A DNA stretch of 64,000 nt from Betaproteobacteria bacterium (GCA_947458265.1 CANGYF010000006.1:124001-188000); one strand, 5' to 3'; shown: positions 9,047 to 18,896, numbered from the stretch's first letter. Translations and numbers: made by a program. Notes: generated by a model not told the origin, from the letters alone.

Positions 9047-11359
9047 TCAGCGGGCGCTGCGCCGCCGGCGCGTCCAGCGACTGTGGATGCTCTGCCGCCG
9101 CGGCTGCAGCAGCGACTGACTGCCTGCATGCGCCTCGCGGTAGACCGGCAGGTCTTCCGGCGGGAACGGCCGTGCGATCCAGTAGCCCTGCACCTGGTCG
9201 CAGCCGCGCTGGCGCAGCGCCTCGAGTTGCGCGGGGGTCTCCACCCCTTCGGCGATGGTGACCATGCCAAGGCCGTTCGCCAGCCGGATGATCGTACTGA
9301 CGATCGCCTGGTCGGCCGCACTGTCGGTGACATTGGAGACGAACGAACGGTCGATCTTCAGCTTGCCGACCTTGAATCGCTTGAGGTAGCTCAGCGACGA
9401 ATAGCCAGTGCCGAAATCGTCGATCGACAGTCCGATGCCGTGGGCGTGCAGCGCGTCCATCACCGCCATCGCCCCGGTCGGATCGTCCGAGGCGACGCTC
9501 TCGGTCAGTTCGAGCTCGAGCCGGCAGGGTGGCACCCCTTGCTCGTCCACCAGGCGGCGCACGTGGTCGGGAAAGCCGGGCTGGCGGAACTGCACGACCG
9601 AGAGGTTGACCGCCACCTTCGGCGGCGCAATGTCCTGGTCGATCCACTGGCGCATCTGCTCGAGTGCAGTGCGCAGCACCCAGTCGCCGATCGGGACGAT
9701 CAGGCCGCTGCTCTCGGCGATCGGGATGAACTCGACCGGCGAAACCGGCCCCAGCTCGCCGCTGTTCCAGCGCAACAGGGCCTCGACTCCGGTCAGGGTA
9801 CCGTCCTTCAACGAGCACTGTGGCTGGAACTGCAGGGAAAACTCGCCGCGCTCGATCGCGCGCCGCAGCAGGTTGTCCAAAAGCAGGGCGCGGGTGCATT
9901 GCGCCTGCATCTCGGCGGTGAAGAAGCAGAACGCGTCGCGACCCAGCTCCTTAGTGCGGTACATCGCGACTTCCGCCCGGCTGGCGAGCGCGTCGAAGTC
10001 GGCGCCGTCGAACGGGAACATCGCGATCCCTGCCGACGACGTGATCATCAGTTCCTGCGGCCCGACCACGAAGGGCCGTGAGACCAGTTCCTGCAGGCGA
10101 CGCACCACCTGCGCGGCTTCGGTCGCACTGGCACCCGGCAACAGCAGCACGAACTCGTCGCCGCCGACCCTGCCCAGGACATCCTGCTCACGCAACGCCG
10201 AGCAGAGGCGATTCGCAAGCTCCACCAGCAACCGGTCGCCGACGGCATGCCCCAGCGAGTCGTTCACCTTCTTGAAGTGGTCCAGGTCCAGGAACAGGAA
10301 GGCCAGGGGCTGCCCGTCCTGCCCAGCCTGTTCCAGCAACCGCGCGGCCCGCTCGCGCAGGAAGGCCCGGTTCGGCAGCTCGGTCAGCGAATCGTAGTTC
10401 GCCAGCCGCCAGATGCGCTCCTCGGCCGCCTTGCGCTCGGTGAGGTCGCTGAACGACGCCACGAAATGCGTGGTCTGCCCTTTGCCGCCGACCACCCTGC
10501 GCAGCACGAGGTACTGCGGGTGCACCGAACCATCCTTGCGGCGGCTCCAGACCTCGCCCTGCCAGTAACCGCTGGCGCCGGCCTCCCGCCACATCTCGAG
10601 GTAGAACGACGGGTCATGCCGGTCGGAACCGAGGATGCCCGGGCTCTGGCCGAGCAGGTCGGCCTCCGGATAGCCGCTGCTGGCGGTGAAGGCGGCATTG
10701 ACCTTGACGATGCGCTGGTTCGCATCGGTGATCATCATGGCCTCGCCGCCCTCCTCGAACACACGGGCGGCGAGCAGCAGTTCGTCCTTCGCGATGTGTC
10801 GGGCGGACACATCGTGCTGGGTGGCGACGAACTGCACCAACTCACCGGCCGCGTCGAACACCGGCAGCACGGTCACTTCGTTCCAGAACGCCGTTCCGTC
10901 CTTGCGGTAGTTGAGCAGGTCACCCCTGAACGGCCGGCCCGCCGCGATCGCTTCTCGCATCTCCTGCTGCACTTCGGGGCAGGTATCAGGCCCCCGCAGG
11001 AAGCCGCAGGCCCGTCCGACGAGTTCCTCGGCAGAGTAACCGGTCAGCGCTTCGAACGCCGGGTTCACGTAGACCACGCGGCGCTGCGTATCCGACACCA
11101 TGATCGGCTCGGGTGCCAGCCGCATGGCTTCGTCGCGCTGCGGCATCACCGGCTCCGCCACCTGCGGCTGGGAGGAAGCGAGCCAGAGCCTGCTCGCCTG
11201 CGAGGACGAGGAAGTCGACGGAATCTTCGGATCGCGCAGTCGCATCGGTTCTCGGACGAATGCGACGTGCTTCGGGTCCGCTGCTGCCGACCCGACCAGC
11301 CGTTGCATCACGCTCTGGATGTTGGCGGCCCGGAAACGAGACGAAGACTGCCCGGGCAC
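9047..11359 (-). CDS. LOV-like PAS / PAS / GGDEF / EAL domain protein (c-di-GMP turnover)
   Basis: GRACGFLRGPDT...NYRKDGTAFWN...FVATQHDVS (LOV-like PAS), second PAS, GRVGGDEFVLLLPG (GGDEF), GVEALLRW and DDFGTGYSSLSYLKRF (EAL); GTG start at 11359, ATG alternative at 11308. Confidence 0.9.
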   Translation of the reverse strand: MPGQSSSRFRAANIQSVMQRLVGSAAADPKHVAFVREPMRLRDPKIPSTSSSSQASRLWLASSQPQVAEPVMPQRDEAMRLAPEPIMVSDTQRRVVYVNPAFEALTGYSAEELVGRACGFLRGPDTCPEVQQEMREAIAAGRPFRGDLLNYRKDGTAFWNEVTVLPVFDAAGELVQFVATQHDVSARHIAKDELLLAARVFEEGGEAMMITDANQRIVKVNAAFTASSGYPEADLLGQSPGILGSDRHDPSFYLEMWREAGASGYWQGEVWSRRKDGSVHPQYLVLRRVVGGKGQTTHFVASFSDLTERKAAEERIWRLANYDSLTELPNRAFLRERAARLLEQAGQDGQPLAFLFLDLDHFKKVNDSLGHAVGDRLLVELANRLCSALREQDVLGRVGGDEFVLLLPGASATEAAQVVRRLQELVSRPFVVGPQELMITSSAGIAMFPFDGADFDALASRAEVAMYRTKELGRDAFCFFTAEMQAQCTRALLLDNLLRRAIERGEFSLQFQPQCSLKDGTLTGVEALLRWNSGELGPVSPVEFIPIAESSGLIVPIGDWVLRTALEQMRQWIDQDIAPPKVAVNLSVVQFRQPGFPDHVRRLVDEQGVPPCRLELELTESVASDDPTGAMAVMDALHAHGIGLSIDDFGTGYSSLSYLKRFKVGKLKIDRSFVSNVTDSAADQAIVSTIIRLANGLGMVTIAEGVETPAQLEALRQRGCDQVQGYWIARPFPPEDLPVYREAHAGSQSLLQPRRQSIHSRWTRRRRSAR

Positions 11360-11402
11360 CTGATTTTTGAGTTTAATCCAGGCATTGAAGGCCTGTGGAC
11401 TC

Positions 11403-11429
11403 TTATCGGCAGCCTACCGCCAAACTTGC
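11403..11429 (-). promoter_or_regulatory. Candidate sigma28 (FliA) promoter for the LOV-GGDEF-EAL gene
   Basis: Minus strand reads GCAAGTTT-N11(GGCGGTAGGCT)-GCCGATAA, against the consensus TAAAGTTT-N11-GCCGATAA (8/8 at -10, 6/8 at -35, exact spacer), about 44 nt upstream of the GTG start. Confidence 0.65.
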
Positions 11430-11436
11430 GCCCCCG

Positions 11437-12321
11437 CTAGCGCTTAAGTCGCGCCATCTCGCCAAGTACCGCGCAGACCGAGCCGGTGTCCTGCTCCGCC
11501 CGACCCTGCGCCATCGCCGCGTCGTACAGGATGGCCGAGGTATTGAGCAGCGGCGTCGGGCAGGCCACCGCCTTCGCCATCTCGCCGATGATGTGCATGT
11601 CCTTCTGCCAGACGGCAACCTTCATCGTCGCCGGGTACTCGTCCTTCACCATCATCGGGCCGCGCACCTCGAACATGCGCGAACCACCGGCACCGTTGCC
11701 GGCCACCTTCAGGATGGATGCCGGATCGAGCCCCATCTTCATGCCGAACACGAAGGCCTCGGCCGCCGCCACGTTGTGGATCGCCACCAGCATGTTGGCC
11801 ACCGCCTTCATCTTCATGCCGTTGCCGAACGGGCCGACATGGTCCTGCTGGCGGGAGAAGCCGGCGAACACCGGGCGGACCTTCTCCGCCGCCGCCGTAT
11901 CGCCGCTCATGTAGACCGAGAGGTCGCCGCTCACCGCCTGGCCGCCGGTGCCCGACAGCGGGCAGTCGAGCATCGTGATGCCGGCGGCAGCCAGTGCATC
12001 ATGGCTGCGCAGCTTGTCCTCGATAGGCAGCGTCGAGAGTTCGGCCACGACGAGGCCGCCGCGTGCGGCATCGAGGATGCCATCGGGGCCTGCAACAACC
12101 GCGTCGAGCGCGGCGACGCTCGGCAGGGAGAGCAGCAGCACGTCGGCCTTCGCGGCGGCTTCCTTCGGCGATGCGACCAGTTCGACGCCCTTGGCCCTGG
12201 CCGCCGCCTTCGCAGCCTCGGACACATCGAAACCGAGCACGGTGAAGCCGTTCTTCACCAGGTTCGCCGAGATCGCCGAGCCCATGATGCCGAGCCCGAT
12301 CATCGCCACTGTCTGTGCCAT
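11437..12321 (-). CDS. NAD(P)-dependent beta-hydroxyacid dehydrogenase (3-hydroxyisobutyrate dehydrogenase family)
   Basis: MAQTVAMIGLGIMGSAISANLVKNGFTVLGFDVS Rossmann motif; DCPLSGTGGQAVSGDLSVY. Confidence 0.9.
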   Translation of the reverse strand: MAQTVAMIGLGIMGSAISANLVKNGFTVLGFDVSEAAKAAARAKGVELVASPKEAAAKADVLLLSLPSVAALDAVVAGPDGILDAARGGLVVAELSTLPIEDKLRSHDALAAAGITMLDCPLSGTGGQAVSGDLSVYMSGDTAAAEKVRPVFAGFSRQQDHVGPFGNGMKMKAVANMLVAIHNVAAAEAFVFGMKMGLDPASILKVAGNGAGGSRMFEVRGPMMVKDEYPATMKVAVWQKDMHIIGEMAKAVACPTPLLNTSAILYDAAMAQGRAEQDTGSVCAVLGEMARLKR

Positions 12322-12505
12322 GACTGCCTCCGGTTGCGCCGACCTCGGCGCAGGAAGCCGCGATTCTAGGCCAGGATGACCTGCCCGGCAGCCCGCGGCA
12401 TGCAAAGCTTCCCCGGTTCCCTGGGCCTCAGGCTGGCCGGGAACAGCGGCAACGCCGCCGGCACAGGCAGGACTGCTGCACGCATGACCCCAAAGACCCC
12501 GAAGA

Positions 12506-13585
12506 TCAATCGATGCTGATCTTGGCCTGCCGGATCACCTTGGTCCAGCGGGCGATCTCGGCGCGGTTGTGCGCGAGCAGCCTGTCAGGACCGGCGCCGA
12601 TCATCTCGATGCCCTGGCTGCCCGCGCGCTCGCGCACGTCGGCCAGCCCCCCGATGCGCACCGCCTCGGCGGCAAGCCGGCCGACGACATCCTTGGGCGT
12701 GCCGGCCGGCGCGTACAGCGCATACCAGGTGTCGATGTCGATCGGATAGCCGAGCTCGGCCATCGTAGGCACGTCCGGCGCGAGGCTGGCCCGGCGCGAA
12801 CTGGCAGTGGCCAGCGCGCGCAGGCGCCCGCTCTTCACGTATGGCAGCGGCGACAGGATCACGTTGAACGCCACCGCGACCTCGCCCGACAGGATGGCGG
12901 TGAGCGCCGGCGCCGCGCCCTTGAACGGGACGTGGACGATGTCGATGCCAGTCATCAGCTTCAACTGTTCGGCCGCGATGTGCTGGCCGCTGCCGCTGCC
13001 ATTGGAGGCGTAGGAGATCTGTCCGGGCCGCGCCTTGGCGAAGGCGATGAAGTCCTTCAGCGTCTTCACCGGCATCGACGGATGCACCACCAGCAGGTTC
13101 GGCTGTCCCGCGACCAGCGAGATCGGCTCGAACGCCTTCAGCGGATCGTAGGGCAGGTTGGGATACAGGCCGACCGACAGCGCCTGCGGCCCGATGCCGC
13201 CCATCAGCAGCGTGTAGCCGTCGGGCGGTGCCTTCGCGGCCACCTCGGAGCCGATGTTGCCGTTGGCGCCGGCGCGGTTCTCGACCAGCACCGGCTGACC
13301 CCAGGTCTCGCCCATCTTCGCCGCGTACAGCCGGCCGAGGAAATCGTAGCCCCCGCCTGCGGGGAAGGGCACGATCATGCGGATCGGTTTCGACGGGTAC
13401 GGCGCCTGGGCTTGCACGGGGAGTGCGACCAGGGCCGATGCCGCTGCCATCACGGCCGCGCCTGCCATGGCCAGCCTGTTCGACCGGATGGCCGATCGGC
13501 GAGGTACTGCACCTCGCAGGCGACCTTCCGCGACGTCCCGCTGCCGTTCGTTCGTGTGCGTGCGGCCTGCCTGCTGCAGTTCCAT
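12506..13585 (-). CDS. Bug/TctC-family substrate-binding protein
   Basis: YPSKPIRMIVPFPAGGGYDFLGRLYAAKM...VENRAGANGNIGSEVAAKAPPDGYTLLMGG. Confidence 0.9.
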   Translation of the reverse strand: MELQQAGRTHTNERQRDVAEGRLRGAVPRRSAIRSNRLAMAGAAVMAAASALVALPVQAQAPYPSKPIRMIVPFPAGGGYDFLGRLYAAKMGETWGQPVLVENRAGANGNIGSEVAAKAPPDGYTLLMGGIGPQALSVGLYPNLPYDPLKAFEPISLVAGQPNLLVVHPSMPVKTLKDFIAFAKARPGQISYASNGSGSGQHIAAEQLKLMTGIDIVHVPFKGAAPALTAILSGEVAVAFNVILSPLPYVKSGRLRALATASSRRASLAPDVPTMAELGYPIDIDTWYALYAPAGTPKDVVGRLAAEAVRIGGLADVRERAGSQGIEMIGAGPDRLLAHNRAEIARWTKVIRQAKISID

Positions 13586-13605
13586 GTCCTGCCTCCTCGC
13601 CCTCG

Positions 13606-14538
13606 TCAGGACAGCCCGTCCCCAACCTCGACGTTCTCCGGCTTCAGTTCGACGCCGGATGCCTTCGCCTGCAGCAGCAGCAGTTGCGAGAAGTCCTCGT
13701 CGTAGCCATGGCCGATCAGCGTCTGCACCAGATCGCGGGTGATCGTGGTGGTCGGCATCGGGACTTCCAGCGACTTGGCCGCATACAGGCCGAGGTCGAG
13801 GTCCTTCCTCAGCAGTTCCGGCGTGAAGGTGACGTGGAAGTCGAGATTGGTGATCGCCGGCGTCTTGTACTTCGTGAAGGTCGAGCCCATCACGCTCTTG
13901 TTCAGGAAGTCGAGGAACTGGTGGCGCTTCATGCCGGCCTTCTCGGCCAGCACGGTGATCTCGCACAGGTTCTGGATGACGACGCCGAGCATCACGTTGT
14001 GGCAGATCTTGGCGATGCGGGCGAGTTCGCCTTCACCGACGTAAGACACGCCAGCGCCGACCACGTCGAGGTAGGGCAGCGCCATGTCGAACGCGGCCTG
14101 CGGGCCGGAGGCGACGATGGTGAGCTTGCCTGCCTTGATCACCTTGGCGTTGCCGGACACCGGCGCGGCCAGCATCTGCACGCCGTGCGCGGCGAGTTCG
14201 GCGCGGATCTCGGCCGAAGCTTCCAGCGAGATCGAGGTGGAGTCGATCACCAGCTTCGGCTTGCCGCCCTTGGACATCACGCCGTTCGGGCCGTACAGCA
14301 CTTCCTTCACGTCGTCGCCGGTGGAGACCATCGTGAAGATGATGTCGCAGTCGGCCAGGTCGGTAAGGTTGTCGACGACCTTCGCGCCGTATTCCTTCAG
14401 CGGCTCGGCCTTGGACTTGGTGCGGTTCCAGACCGACAGGTCGCAGCCGACCTTGGCCAGCCTCGCCGCCATCGCATAGCCCATGCGGCCGATGCCGATC
14501 CAGCCGAGCTTGTGTTGCTTGAGGTTTGCAGTTGTCAT
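13606..14538 (-). CDS. NAD(P)-dependent beta-hydroxyacid dehydrogenase family protein
   Basis: KLGWIGIGRMGYAMAARLAKVGCDLSVWNRT; APVSGNAKVIKAGKLTIVASG. Confidence 0.9.
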   Translation of the reverse strand: MTTANLKQHKLGWIGIGRMGYAMAARLAKVGCDLSVWNRTKSKAEPLKEYGAKVVDNLTDLADCDIIFTMVSTGDDVKEVLYGPNGVMSKGGKPKLVIDSTSISLEASAEIRAELAAHGVQMLAAPVSGNAKVIKAGKLTIVASGPQAAFDMALPYLDVVGAGVSYVGEGELARIAKICHNVMLGVVIQNLCEITVLAEKAGMKRHQFLDFLNKSVMGSTFTKYKTPAITNLDFHVTFTPELLRKDLDLGLYAAKSLEVPMPTTTITRDLVQTLIGHGYDEDFSQLLLLQAKASGVELKPENVEVGDGLS

Positions 14539-14591
14539 GGGTTTCTCCGGGTTCAGAGGTGGATGAAAGGGTAGAGGGGCGGCGCCCGTGT

Positions 14592-15590
14592 TCAGTCGGC
14601 CTTGATGTTCGCGGCACGGATCAGGTTGCCGAACGAGGCGATCTCGGCCTTGACCAGCGCGGTCAGCTCCTCGGGCGTGCTCGACAGGGACTCCACGCCG
14701 AGGCCGGCGAAGCGATCGACCACGTCGGCCGAACGCATGATCTTGACCAGTTCCGAGTTGAGCCTGCCGATCACCGGCTGCGGCGTGCCGGCGGGTACGA
14801 ACAGGCCCCACCAGTTGACCATGTCGAAGCCGGGCAGCACCGAGGCCATGGTCGGCACGTCAGGCAGCAGCGGGCTCGGCTTGGCCGAGGTGACCGCCAC
14901 CGCGCGCAGCTTGCCGGCCTTGACCTGGGTGAGGGCCGGCGCCATGTCCGACCACGCCAGCGGGATGTTGCCGGCCACCATGTCGAGCACGACCAGGATC
15001 GAGCCCTTGTAGGTGATGTGCGTGATGTCGGTCTTCGTCATCGTCTTGAACTGCTCGGCCGCCAGGTGGGCGAGCGTGCCGATGCCCGACGAGCCGTAGT
15101 TGACCTTGCCGCTGTTGGCCTTGATGAACGGGATCAGGTCCTTGACGGTCTTGATCGGCAGCGTCGGGTGCACCACCAGCAGCTGCGGCGAGCGAGCGAC
15201 CAGCGTCACCGAGGCGAAGTCGCGCAGGGTGTCGTACTGGTACTTGACCAGCAGCGGGTTGATCGAGATCGGGCTCGCGTTGCCGACGAGGATCGTGTAG
15301 CCGTCCGCCGGTGCGCGCGCCGCGACTTCGGTGCCCAGGCTGCCGCCGGCACCCGCACGGTTCTCGACCAGCACGTTCTGTCCGAGCACTTCCTGCAGCT
15401 TGGCGCCGACCACCCGTCCGATCACGTCCGACGTGCCGCCGGGCGGGAACGGAGCGATCACGCGGATCGGCTTGACCGGCCAGGCCTGGGCGCGCGACTC
15501 GGCCGCGCCGAGCATGAAGGTGACGGCCCCGAGCGCGACCGCGCCGAGCTTGAGGGCTGCATCCATCGAGTACTGCGTCTTGTGGTTCAT
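14592..15590 (-). CDS. Bug/TctC-family substrate-binding protein
   Basis: WPVKPIRVIAPFPPGGTSDVIGRVVGAKLQEVLGQNVLVENRAGAGGSLGTEVAARAPADGYTI. Confidence 0.92.
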   Translation of the reverse strand: MNHKTQYSMDAALKLGAVALGAVTFMLGAAESRAQAWPVKPIRVIAPFPPGGTSDVIGRVVGAKLQEVLGQNVLVENRAGAGGSLGTEVAARAPADGYTILVGNASPISINPLLVKYQYDTLRDFASVTLVARSPQLLVVHPTLPIKTVKDLIPFIKANSGKVNYGSSGIGTLAHLAAEQFKTMTKTDITHITYKGSILVVLDMVAGNIPLAWSDMAPALTQVKAGKLRAVAVTSAKPSPLLPDVPTMASVLPGFDMVNWWGLFVPAGTPQPVIGRLNSELVKIMRSADVVDRFAGLGVESLSSTPEELTALVKAEIASFGNLIRAANIKAD

Positions 15591-15664
15591 CGTTCCACTC
15601 CTCCGTTCCCGGGGGCGGGGTGGTCCCCGCCGCCCGGCTGCTGCCAGCATGGATGCGGCGCGGG

Positions 15665-16999
15665 TCAGGCTTCGAGGTCCTGTACCCAGTGCCGCGTTTC
15701 GAGCACCGTCTTCACTTCTTTCAGGAAGGCCGCCGAATAGGCGCCATCGACGGCACGATGGTCGAAGCACTGCGCAAGCATGCCGACCGGGCGGATTGCA
15801 ATGCTGTCGCCTGCCGGTCCTTCGACCACCACCGGCTTCTTCTGCACGCCGTCAGTCGACAGTATCGCAACCTGCGGCACGTTGACGATCGGCGCGGTGA
15901 ATGCCGTACCGAAGACGCCGGAATTGGACAGCGTGTAGGTCGCCTCGGACAGGTCGTCCGGCTTGAGCCGGTTCGCCCGCGCCCGCTGCGCCAGGTCGTT
16001 CACCTCGCGCGCGATCTGCGGCAGCGACTTCGACGGCACGTCCTTCACCACCGGCACCATCAGGCCGTCGAAGTTCATGTCGACTGCGATGCCCAGGTTT
16101 ATGCGCTTGTGCAGCACCAGTTCGTCGCCGTCGACGCTGGAATTCAGGCGCGGGAACTTTGCCAGCGCGATCGACACCGCGCGCGCGATGAACGGCAGGT
16201 AGGTCAGCGAGAACCCTTCGCGCGCCTTCCAGCCGCTGCCGGCCGCCTTGCGCGCTTCGTCGACCTTGTGGAAGTCGACCTCGATCGCCTGCAGCACCGC
16301 CGGCACCGTGACCCAGGCTCGCGCCAGGTGTTCCGCGGTGCGCTTGCGGATCGGATTCAGGCGGATGCGCTCGGACGGACCGGTGGAGGCCGGGGCGGCC
16401 GTGACCGGTGCCACCGGCAATGCCGGCGTGGCGGCCGCCGGCCGGGTGGACGGCGCAGCAGGCGCCGAGGCCGGCAACGCGGGAGCAACAGCCTGCGACG
16501 TGCGCGCCTCGACGAAGGCCAGCATGTCCTCGCGGGTCACGCGGCCATCACGTCCGGTGCCAGGCACCTGCGTCGGGTCGATGCCATGCTCGGCCGCCAG
16601 CTTGCGCACCACCGGTGAAAGCCGCAGGCTGCCGTCCACCTTCGCCGGCACTGCCGACGGACGGGCGGCCCACGCGCCCGCGGCGGGCGATGCAGCCTGC
16701 ACCGGAGCTGCCACGGGCGAGGCCGCTGCCGGGGCTGCTGCCGTAGCCGAAGGCGCCGCAGCAGCCCCGGCCTCGGTGATCACCGCCAGCACCACGCCGA
16801 CCTTGGCGGTGACGCCCTCGGCCACGCGGATCTCGGTCAGTACCCCGGCGACCGGCGACGGGATCTCGGTGTTGACCTTGTCGGTCTCGACATCGAACAG
16901 CGTCTCGTCCGCCTTGATGGCATCGCCGACCTTCTTGTACCACTTGCTGACCGTGCCCTCGGCGACTGTCTCGCCGAGCTGCGGCATGATGATTTCCAT
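15665..16999 (-). CDS. 2-oxoacid dehydrogenase E2 (dihydrolipoamide acyltransferase)
   Basis: N-terminal lipoyl domain (VETDKVNTEIPSPVAG), peripheral-subunit-binding domain (SPVVRKLAAEHGIDPTQVPGTGRDGRVTREDM), catalytic FDHRAVDGA. Confidence 0.93.
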   Translation of the reverse strand: MEIIMPQLGETVAEGTVSKWYKKVGDAIKADETLFDVETDKVNTEIPSPVAGVLTEIRVAEGVTAKVGVVLAVITEAGAAAAPSATAAAPAAASPVAAPVQAASPAAGAWAARPSAVPAKVDGSLRLSPVVRKLAAEHGIDPTQVPGTGRDGRVTREDMLAFVEARTSQAVAPALPASAPAAPSTRPAAATPALPVAPVTAAPASTGPSERIRLNPIRKRTAEHLARAWVTVPAVLQAIEVDFHKVDEARKAAGSGWKAREGFSLTYLPFIARAVSIALAKFPRLNSSVDGDELVLHKRINLGIAVDMNFDGLMVPVVKDVPSKSLPQIAREVNDLAQRARANRLKPDDLSEATYTLSNSGVFGTAFTAPIVNVPQVAILSTDGVQKKPVVVEGPAGDSIAIRPVGMLAQCFDHRAVDGAYSAAFLKEVKTVLETRHWVQDLEA

Positions 17000-17032
17000 G
17001 GATCCACCCGTCTCTGATTGCCGGAACTTCTG

Positions 17033-18754
17033 CTACCGCTTGCCCGCCTCGTACACGACCCGGCCGCCGACCATCGTCAGCACCGGCTTGAGGTCCTTGA
17101 TGTCATCCGCGGGCACGCGGAAGTAATCCCTGTCGAGCACCAGGAGGTCGGCGTACTTGCCCGGCGCGAGCGAACCGAGGTTCGACTCCTGGAACACGAT
17201 GTATGCGTTGTTGCGCGTGTGCGCGATCAGCGCTTCCTCGCGGCTGATCGTCTGGCGATTCACGTGGTGGCCGCCGACCATCTTCCCGGTGATGGCGAAC
17301 CCCAGCGTGTAGAAGGGGTTCGACGTGGTGACCGCGGTCGCGTCCGAGCCCAGGCCCCAGCGGATGCCGCTGTCCTGGACGCGCCGGAACGGCGGCATGT
17401 CCCAGGCCTTGTCGCCGTGCACGCGGTGCATCAGCACGCCCTGGATCAGGGGCCGGCTGTGGATCTGCGCAGTCATGCCCAGGCGCTTCATGCGGTCGAG
17501 CTGAACCGCCGTCACCTGGTCGAGGTGCGAGAACGACCAGCGGAAGCCGCGGAACGGCACCTGTGCATTCAGCTTCTCGAACTCGGCGAGGTAGACATCG
17601 ATCACGTCCTCCATCTCGACGTGCGCGTTCAGGTAGATGCCGCGCTCGGCGAGTGCCCGCGCGATGCGCACCATCTGCGCGACATCCTCGGGACGCACGA
17701 CGGTCTCCTTGCGCAGCAGCTGCGTGGTCAGCGGCCCGTACATCGTCTCGCCGTATCCGACATGGTCGAAGTAGTCGTTGCCCTGGAACGGACGCAGGGT
17801 CGAAATCTCCGCCAGCACCTTGTCGACCTGCTCCGGCGTTGCCGGCTGCCGGATAGTGGTCCAGAACACCCGCACGTCGAGTTCGTCGCGCCTTGCGAGT
17901 TCCGCATAGGGCTCGTAGTGGCGCGCACTCATGCCGCGGCCGCCGGCATCCATCCAGCTGGTGATGCCCATCGCGTTGAGCTCACGCACCAGCTTGCGGG
18001 TATTGGCGAGCCAGGCATCGCGGTCCTTCAGCGGGATGCGGGCGGCGACGAACGCGACGCCGCCGGCACCGGTCACCATCCCGGTCGGCTGGCCGTCGGC
18101 GCCCTTCTCGATCACGCCATTGGGCGGGTTGGGCGTCGATGCGTCGATCTTCGCGCCGCGCAGCGCCGCGGTGTTCAGGGTGCTGTGCAGGTACACCGCC
18201 TGCAACACCACCGGATGGTTCGGCGCGATGGCATCGATCTCGGCGCGGGTGAAGCTGCGCTGGTCGTCGGTGAACTGCTGCTCCGACCAGCCACCGAGTA
18301 CCGAGATCCACTCCCCGGCCGGCGTCGTGCGCACCCTGTCGGCGAGCAGCTTCAGCGCCTGCGCCCGGGAGGTGATGCCGTCGAAGCGCAGTTCATCATG
18401 CTCGGCTGCACGGACCCAGTGCGAGTGGTTGTCGATCAGGCCCGGGATGACGGTCCGCCCCTGCAGGTCGATCACCTTCGTGGCTGGCCCGGCCATCTTC
18501 CGGATGTCAGCGTTGGTACCAGTGGCAGCGATGCGACGGCCGGACACGGCCAGCGCCTGCACGAACCGGAACTGGTCATCGACCGTCGCGATACGCCCGT
18601 TGACCAGGATCGTATCCGGTGCGGGTCGGGCTTCCGGCTTCGGCTGCGCCGCCGCCGGCAGCGTGACCACGGCTGCGATCGACAGCATGGCGGCCAGCGC
18701 GGTGCGGCGGAAGACTCGATGGATCACGGGCTTGTCGCTTCTGGAATCGTTCAT
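17033..18754 (-). CDS. Exported YtcJ-like amidohydrolase
   Basis: Signal-peptide-like N-terminus (RRTALAAMLSIAAVVTLPAAAQP); GLIDNHSHWVRAAEHDELRFDGI; SLAPGKYADLLVLDRDYF. Confidence 0.88.
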   Translation of the reverse strand: MNDSRSDKPVIHRVFRRTALAAMLSIAAVVTLPAAAQPKPEARPAPDTILVNGRIATVDDQFRFVQALAVSGRRIAATGTNADIRKMAGPATKVIDLQGRTVIPGLIDNHSHWVRAAEHDELRFDGITSRAQALKLLADRVRTTPAGEWISVLGGWSEQQFTDDQRSFTRAEIDAIAPNHPVVLQAVYLHSTLNTAALRGAKIDASTPNPPNGVIEKGADGQPTGMVTGAGGVAFVAARIPLKDRDAWLANTRKLVRELNAMGITSWMDAGGRGMSARHYEPYAELARRDELDVRVFWTTIRQPATPEQVDKVLAEISTLRPFQGNDYFDHVGYGETMYGPLTTQLLRKETVVRPEDVAQMVRIARALAERGIYLNAHVEMEDVIDVYLAEFEKLNAQVPFRGFRWSFSHLDQVTAVQLDRMKRLGMTAQIHSRPLIQGVLMHRVHGDKAWDMPPFRRVQDSGIRWGLGSDATAVTTSNPFYTLGFAITGKMVGGHHVNRQTISREEALIAHTRNNAYIVFQESNLGSLAPGKYADLLVLDRDYFRVPADDIKDLKPVLTMVGGRVVYEAGKR

Positions 18755-18812
18755 TGGATGGCTCCCCCTGGTTGGCGAAACTGGAATGGCGGCTCCTGCC
18801 GCTCTGTCGTAT

Positions 18813-18839
18813 GCACGCCGGCCGACCGCTCCGGCGTGC
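18813..18839. repeat. Perfect 9-bp-stem hairpin in the E1beta-amidohydrolase gap
   Basis: GCACGCCGG-ccgaccgct-CCGGCGTGC read directly from sequence. Confidence 0.6.
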
Positions 18840-18896
18840 GTGTGCTCCTGCTTGCAGTGCTTCGTGTGCTGCCTGCGAGGCCGGCCGCTGCGCCGC

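Noticed and set aside
12336-12351. Short hairpin GCGCCG-ACCT-CGGCGC upstream of a dehydrogenase start
   Set aside because: Six-bp GC stems are expected by chance in such GC-rich DNA; no second copy or covariation seen.
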